A stretch of 11,770 bases of DNA from JAVVFH01 sp032250585 (GTDB lineage Bacteria; Pseudomonadota; Gammaproteobacteria; Xanthomonadales; SZUA-36). The position numbers and the translations under genes were made by a program. The notes beneath the pieces are model-generated. The model made no database searches. It was not told the DNA's origin and saw only the letters and a list, made by a program, of their open reading frames with translations. The stretch's first letter is position 1. Each line of letters starts with the position of its first letter. The DNA is taken from assembly GCA_032250585.1 (NCBI GenBank), contig JAVVFH010000098.1, positions 1 through 11,770 of the forward strand, in the 5' to 3' direction. Positions 8,304-11,770 of the stretch are shown here, one piece after another.

Positions 8304-8786
8304 ATGAGAATTTCAGGACGAATCAAGCGATTTTCCACCTTCACGGCTTCAGCAAAGGGTGGCGAGCGGACCGGGTGGCCGTTGCTTGTGTTGCTGGCGG
8401 CTATGTGCGTGTCGGGTTGCATGCACTGGCCAGACATCAACGAGGACTGCGAATCCTATGGCGTTACAGAATCGCGCATGCCGATGGGGCGCATGGTTCA
8501 CTTGATACCGCTGCAACGGGCGGATCTCGATGAGATATGTATCGATGCGCAGTCGGCCGCTGCCGACAGCCATCCGCTGAACGTGATCAACGGCTGCACT
8601 ATTCCCATGCGCGATGGCCGGGTTCTTGCTTATTACCGGGACGGTGACCGCTGCGCAATGAATCACGAACTGTGTCACGCCAAGCATGGCGTGGAGCATA
8701 CGGTGCGCTATCTGGACGAACTGGCGGCGGGTGTGCCCATGCCCTATTGTCCGAACAACCAGCTTGCCGGATTAAAGACGCGATAA
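8304..8786 (+). CDS. putative lipoprotein with HELCH zinc-protease-like motif
   Basis: A 160-residue protein. A charged N-terminus of 24 residues precedes a hydrophobic stretch ending in the lipobox VSGC with the lipidation cysteine at 39, so it is probably exported and anchored to a membrane. The mature part has several cysteines (49, 79, 98, 117, 124, 149) and the motif HELCHAKHGVEH at 121-132. Its HExxH core is typical of zinc metallopeptidases, with a further histidine close by. I do not recognise the family, and no third ligand such as a downstream glutamate can be assigned with confidence. The start is supported by AGGGA at 8289-8293, ten bases upstream. The gene stands alone between noncoding stretches. 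An ACTGT-N8-ACAGT dyad in its leader links it to the regulator genes that follow. Confidence 0.8.
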   Translation: MRISGRIKRFSTFTASAKGGERTGWPLLVLLAAMCVSGCMHWPDINEDCESYGVTESRMPMGRMVHLIPLQRADLDEICIDAQSAAADSHPLNVINGCTIPMRDGRVLAYYRDGDRCAMNHELCHAKHGVEHTVRYLDELAAGVPMPYCPNNQLAGLKTR

Positions 8787-8885
8787 GATCCCGCTTATGA
8801 GATTGTCCGGCGCACGGTCGCCGCGTGCCGTCCTTGTGGACCTATGCTGATTGAGCTTCGCAGCCGATGCGCCAGAGCGTTGCGG

Positions 8886-8923
8886 GCTTTACAAAACTGT
8901 CACTTTTGACAGTTTTGTAAAGC
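8886..8923. promoter_or_regulatory. 17-bp perfect inverted repeat containing ACTGT-N8-ACAGT, site 2
   Basis: The arms GCTTTACAAAACTGTCA (8886-8902) and their exact complement (8907-8923) flank CTTT. The centre contains ACTGT-CACTTTTG-ACAGT (8896-8913) and a perfect -35-like TTGACA (8906-8911). It lies about 160 bases before the response regulator start and 100 bases after the lipoprotein gene. It could be an operator, an RNA hairpin or a weak terminator; there is no T tract after the stem. Confidence 0.6.
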
Positions 8924-8976
8924 AGCCAATTTGCGTTAGATTTGAGCCAGGCACAAGGAAAGTGGCCTGCCGTGCT

Positions 8977-9052
8977 TGCCGTTGTGATTTCAACGGCATC
9001 TGCCATGTGTTATGCTCGTCATAGGGCAGTCCGCCCGTAGCGATATTCGCTA
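8977..9052 (+). promoter_or_regulatory. leader of the NarL-type regulator: extended -10 and two inverted repeats
   Basis: TGTTATGCT at 9008-9016 resembles an extended -10 (TG-N-TATGCT). It is preceded by an 8-bp inverted repeat TGCCGTTG/CAACGGCA (8977-8998, six-base loop) and followed by TAGCGA-TAT-TCGCTA (9038-9052), which would lie in the transcribed leader. AAGGAG at 9068-9073 is the ribosome-binding site for the GTG at 9082. Confidence 0.35.
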
Positions 9053-9081
9053 GGGATACGGCCACGCAAGGAGAGCGTAGA

Positions 9082-9717
9082 GTGAGACCCATTCGCGTCA
9101 TACTCGCCGACGACCACGCACTGGTGCTGGAAGCATTTCGTATGCTGCTGGCCTCGGACGTCGAAGTGGTCGCCACCGCAGCCGACGGTCATGAACTGAT
9201 CCGTGCCGTCAAAGAGCACAAACCTGATGTCGTTGTGACCGACATCGCCATGCCGGTTCTGAACGGTGTGGACGCCTGCAGCAAACTGCTCAAAATCCTG
9301 CCCGACCTGAAAATCATATTTCTCACCGTCAGTGACGATCCTGACCTTGTCGCGGAGGTGCTCCGCAATGGCGCCAAGGGCTATCTTCTCAAAAATTCGG
9401 CCGCCGAGGAGCTGATGCAGGCGATCAAGGCCGTGGCCAGCGGATCGACTTTTGTGACGCCTCTGGTTACCGAACGTATGATCGGTTCTTTGGTTCACGG
9501 GGGCAAACGCGACATGGTCGCTAAACTGACGGTGCGGCAGCGGGAAATCCTGCAATTGCTGGCCGAGGGCAGTACCATGAAACAGGCTGCCCGCATCCTC
9601 TGCGTGACGCCGCGCACCGTGGCGTTCCACAAGTACCGCATCATGGAAGCCCTGGGTGTCGAAAACAATTCCCAATTGCTGCGCTACGCCATGAAGAGCG
9701 GTCTGGTCGAGTCCTGA
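9082..9717 (+). CDS. NarL/FixJ-family response regulator transcription factor
   Basis: A 211-residue two-domain protein. The receiver domain (about 3-120) has the acidic pair D10-D11 (ILADDHA), phospho-acceptor D54 (VVVTDIAMP), T82 (FLTVSDD) and K104 (GYLLKNS), so it is fully equipped for phosphorylation. After a short linker comes a LuxR-type helix-turn-helix (about 147-208): LTVRQREILQLLAEGSTMKQ, AARILCVTPRTVAFHKYRIM and LGVENNSQLLRYAMKSGLV. Such proteins bind DNA as phosphorylated dimers. Translation starts at GTG with AAGGAG eight bases before it. No classical kinase partner lies next to it; the receiver-kinase protein at 10546 is the nearest. The target genes are unknown, and autoregulation through the dyad upstream is possible. 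Confidence 0.95.
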   Translation: MRPIRVILADDHALVLEAFRMLLASDVEVVATAADGHELIRAVKEHKPDVVVTDIAMPVLNGVDACSKLLKILPDLKIIFLTVSDDPDLVAEVLRNGAKGYLLKNSAAEELMQAIKAVASGSTFVTPLVTERMIGSLVHGGKRDMVAKLTVRQREILQLLAEGSTMKQAARILCVTPRTVAFHKYRIMEALGVENNSQLLRYAMKSGLVES

Positions 9718-9791
9718 GGCTGCGCGAATCGCACCTCGCGACTGCTTTCATGCGGTGTTCTCAAATCAGCTGTAGCTTCTCTCCTCGTTGA

Positions 9792-9809
9792 ACTGTTAAC
9801 TCTTACAGT
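9792..9809. promoter_or_regulatory. ACTGT-N8-ACAGT dyad, site 3
   Basis: ACTGT-TAACTCTT-ACAGT, about 252 bases before the Rcp1-type regulator start and 75 bases after the NarL-type gene. TATGGT at 9835-9840 could be a -10, placing the dyad near -46. Confidence 0.5.
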
Positions 9810-9877
9810 GGCGCCCGGACCCCGTCCGGGTGACTATGGTGTCGCGCCAGGGAAGCCTTGGAATGTTTCAGGGTTTG

Positions 9878-9904
9878 GGCAAGGATGCACCCGGCAAGGA
9901 TGCA
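9878..9904. repeat. 12-base direct repeat
   Basis: GGCAAGGATGCA occurs twice with a 15-base period, separated by CCC. Function unknown. Confidence 0.6.
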
Positions 9905-9980
9905 GGAATATTTGGCGCGCAGGGAAGCAGGGCCTTTCGATGCACCGGCAGACTACCAATTCATGCGCCGAGTGTAACTA

Positions 9981-10006
9981 TGGGAGCGACATGGATGTCG
10001 CTCCCA
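9981..10006. repeat. REP-like perfect hairpin
   Basis: The arm TGGGAGCGACAT pairs with its exact complement over 12 bp around GG. The GGGAGCGAC core resembles REP elements of gammaproteobacteria and the GGAGC core at 5249. It could act as a transcript-end or mRNA-stability hairpin; there is no T tract. Confidence 0.5.
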
Positions 10007-10052
10007 GCGGTGGGCGCAACTACACCAGCACAACCCATAGAGCAACAAGACA

Positions 10053-10511
10053 ATGAAGAAGCAGACGCGGCCATGGGAAATTCTTTTGGTTGAAGACAAT
10101 CCAGCGGACGCGCGGCTGACTCGCGAAGCACTCGGCGAGCTGAACGTACGGCACCGCCTGCAATTGGCGGAAGACGGTTTTGCCGCCCTGAAATACCTGA
10201 CGTCCGCAATTTCTGACGGCCCGGCCATTCGCCCGGACCTGATTCTGCTGGACCTCAACCTGCCGCTCATGAACGGGCTGGAAGTGCTTTCCATAGTCAA
10301 GTCCAGTGATCATCTCAAAAGCATTCCGGTTATCGTCATGAGTTCTTCGGCCGCGGCCGACGACGTGTCCGCCGCCTATAGGCTAAACGCGAACGGTTAC
10401 ACCCAAAAGCCCCTGGACATGGAAGAGTTCATCTGTGCGATGGGCGACATTTGTCGGTTCTGGCTGGGAACGGCGCTGCTGCCTGAAGGCCCGACGGGGA
10501 AGCCGCACTGA
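10053..10511 (+). CDS. Rcp1/CheY-like single-domain response regulator
   Basis: A 152-residue stand-alone receiver. It shows ILLVEDNPADARLTREAL with acidic residues E14-D15, phospho-acceptor D67 in LILLDLNLPLMNGLEVL, S97 in VIVMSSS, and K119 in GYTQKPLD. The VEDNPADARLTREAL and LDLNLPxMNG patterns are those of the Rcp1 subfamily, which usually serves phytochrome-type or other histidine kinases and has no output domain. The C-terminal 25 residues extend beyond the fold. It lies 34 bases before the receiver-kinase gene and is very probably cotranscribed with it, so the two may exchange phosphate. The ATG has only a weak ribosome-binding site. Identity as a receiver is secure; the partner is inferred. 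Confidence 0.94.
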   Translation: MKKQTRPWEILLVEDNPADARLTREALGELNVRHRLQLAEDGFAALKYLTSAISDGPAIRPDLILLDLNLPLMNGLEVLSIVKSSDHLKSIPVIVMSSSAAADDVSAAYRLNANGYTQKPLDMEEFICAMGDICRFWLGTALLPEGPTGKPH

Positions 10512-10545
10512 TCCGGCGACAACGATGACAGGGGGATATTCTGCG

Positions 10546-11770
10546 ATGTCTGCGGATTTTGGAACGGATTCACGCGACGTGCTGCGAACATTGCACCTGC
10601 TGATCGTGGATGACAACCCGGGAGACCGTCTGCTTTACAAGCAGATGCTGGCCGAGGCAGATCCCGCCACCGATTATGAATTTGATGAAGCCGGCACGGG
10701 CGCGCAGGCACTCGAGCGCTTCACGGAACGTATGTCGGACTGCATTCTTCTCGATTACCTGCTCCCGGACATGCTCGGTACGGAGTTATTGACCGCGTTG
10801 GCTGAGCGGTTGCCGACTTTGCCGGCGGTCGTCATGTTGACCGGGTTCGGTGATGAGGCGACAGCCGTCAGTGCGCTGCAGAATGGCGCGCACGGCTACC
10901 TTTCCAAGCGGGAATTGACCGGCCAGGCGTTGAGCCGCGCTGTCGAGCGCGCGCTGCGTGCCGACAAAAATCAGCGGATGCTGGAACGGTCGCGCCGCGA
11001 GATGGCGGAACGCAACAGCGAGCTCGAGCAAAAGTACGAACAAATCGAGCAGTTCTACAGCAAAATTCTCAGTCGGCTGCAGCAACCGGTCCGGTCACTG
11101 CGCGATTGCGCCGCTGCGCTCGGTGGGGTGGATGGACCGGCTGCGGAACGGCACCTCGACCAGAAAATCAAAAGCCTGCAGGCGCAGAGCGAGCGGCTCG
11201 TAATGACGCTGAGCAATTTCATGGACAACCCCGGCATCGACCTGGGCCAGTTGTTGATATCGACCGCTCCCGCATCCATAACGGAAGTGATCTCCGATAG
11301 CGCCAACACCTTCCGGCACGCATCGCAGGCTGCCGGTGTCAGGCTATCCGTTCAGGTTCAACCCGGGTTGCCCGACGTGCAGATCGATCGTTACCGTATC
11401 GAGCAGGTTTTGTCGAATTTGCTCGATAACGCAATTCGTCATACACCTGACCGCGGGCGTATCAGTCTCAGGGTCAACCGCTTTCCGGAAACGCCGCAGG
11501 AAATCACCGTTGCCGTGAGCGATTCGGGAGCGGGCATCCCGGCAGATCGCCTCGCCAGCCTGTTCGATCGTCAACCGGGTGCCGGGGTGGTCCCGGGGGC
11601 GAGTGATGAGCCCACTGGCTTCGGATTGCATATCTGCAGGGAAATCATTCGGGCCCACAAGGGTCATATTTCGGCCCAGAGCCCGCCCGGCGCCGGTACC
11701 TGCATCACTTTCACGTTGCCGCTGGAGAAGGGCCCCGCTCGTGCGCACGAGGTATGGGAGCCCTCTGCTT
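10546..11770 (+). CDS. receiver-histidine kinase hybrid, apparently lacking the phospho-acceptor His; 3' end beyond window
   Basis: The frame is open to the window edge with 408 residues visible. An N-terminal receiver (about 15-135) has D22-D23 (IVDDNPGDRLL), D70 (CILLDYLLPD), T99 (MLTGFGDE) and K121 (YLSK). A coiled coil (about 138-172) leads to a dimerisation helix, where the usual SHELRTPL is replaced by ILSRLQQPVRSL. Aligned on the proline (P181), the phospho-acceptor position is S176. The HATPase_c domain (about 245-393) is intact: N box NLLDNAIRH (291-299), G1 DSGAGIP (326-332), and G2 TGFGLHI (357-363). The ATG at 10546 is chosen because AGGGGG lies at 10530-10535; an in-frame ATG at 10525 has no such site. 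Receiver-first kinases act downstream of other kinases. This one may bind ATP without classical autophosphorylation, or may use another residue. Confidence 0.9.
   Translation, partial: MSADFGTDSRDVLRTLHLLIVDDNPGDRLLYKQMLAEADPATDYEFDEAGTGAQALERFTERMSDCILLDYLLPDMLGTELLTALAERLPTLPAVVMLTGFGDEATAVSALQNGAHGYLSKRELTGQALSRAVERALRADKNQRMLERSRREMAERNSELEQKYEQIEQFYSKILSRLQQPVRSLRDCAAALGGVDGPAAERHLDQKIKSLQAQSERLVMTLSNFMDNPGIDLGQLLISTAPASITEVISDSANTFRHASQAAGVRLSVQVQPGLPDVQIDRYRIEQVLSNLLDNAIRHTPDRGRISLRVNRFPETPQEITVAVSDSGAGIPADRLASLFDRQPGAGVVPGASDEPTGFGLHICREIIRAHKGHISAQSPPGAGTCITFTLPLEKGPARAHEVWEPSA

Larger units (their letters stand above)
9718..10052. other. noncoding stretch between the two response regulator genes
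   Basis: No gene is supported. The stretch holds an ACTGT-N8-ACAGT dyad (9792-9809), a hairpin CCCGGAC-CCC-GTCCGGG (9814-9830) that can be enclosed by TGGCGC/GCGCCA (9809-9814 with 9844-9849), a 12-base direct repeat GGCAAGGATGCA (9878-9889 and 9893-9904), and a REP-like perfect hairpin (9981-10006). The start at 10053 has no clear Shine-Dalgarno. Short plus-strand frames here (from about 9808 and 9830) run across these repeats and are not credible. Confidence 0.6.

Noticed and set aside
9808..10093. Plus-strand frames from 9808 and 9830
   Set aside because: They translate hairpins and the direct repeat, overlap the start of the Rcp1-type gene in other frames, and show no protein family features.

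Overview
This window looks like chromosomal DNA from a GC-rich gammaproteobacterium. The basis is the gene order recA-recX-alaS-csrA-tRNA-Ser(GCT), which is the arrangement known from Escherichia coli and relatives, and a CsrA that is nearly the E. coli protein. The genus cannot be fixed from the sequence alone; a lineage near Xanthomonadales, Nevskiales or Chromatiales is a guess.

Left half (1-5450), conserved core. The 3' part of a thpR-like RNA 2',3'-cyclic phosphodiesterase gene is followed by recA (recombinase and SOS coprotease), recX (RecA modulator), alaS (alanyl-tRNA synthetase), csrA (post-transcriptional regulator) and a complete tRNA-Ser(GCT) with a strong bidirectional terminator. 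All run on the plus strand.

Middle (5450-8300), a patchwork of decay and repeats. A minus-strand gene for an exported SRPBCC/START-like protein has no stop of its own and reads through hairpin repeats, the terminator and antisense into the tRNA. A degenerate second copy of the tRNA-Ser 3' end lies about 1 kb further on, so the segment between them has the layout of an insertion at a tRNA. Next comes a sodium/solute symporter gene with most of its middle deleted. It overlaps an intact hemolysin III/PAQR (TrhA-like) membrane protein gene by an ATGA junction. A 650-base gene-free stretch follows; it holds a perfect 26-bp palindrome and the last 30 or so codons of a spore-coat-U (Csu-type pilin) gene.

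Right part (8300-11770), signalling. It holds a small lipoprotein with an HELCH metal-binding motif, a NarL/FixJ-type response regulator, an Rcp1-type single-domain response regulator, and a receiver-plus-histidine-kinase protein that runs off the window. In this last protein the usual phospho-acceptor histidine appears to be replaced by serine, although the ATP-binding boxes are intact.

The most notable pattern is three copies of the dyad ACTGT-N8-ACAGT, at 8192, 8896 and 9792. One lies in the leader region of each of the lipoprotein gene, the first response regulator gene and the second response regulator gene, and I found none elsewhere in the window. This suggests a local regulon under one dimeric regulator, either LexA-like or LuxR/AHL-box-like. 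recA shows no such box, which argues against LexA.
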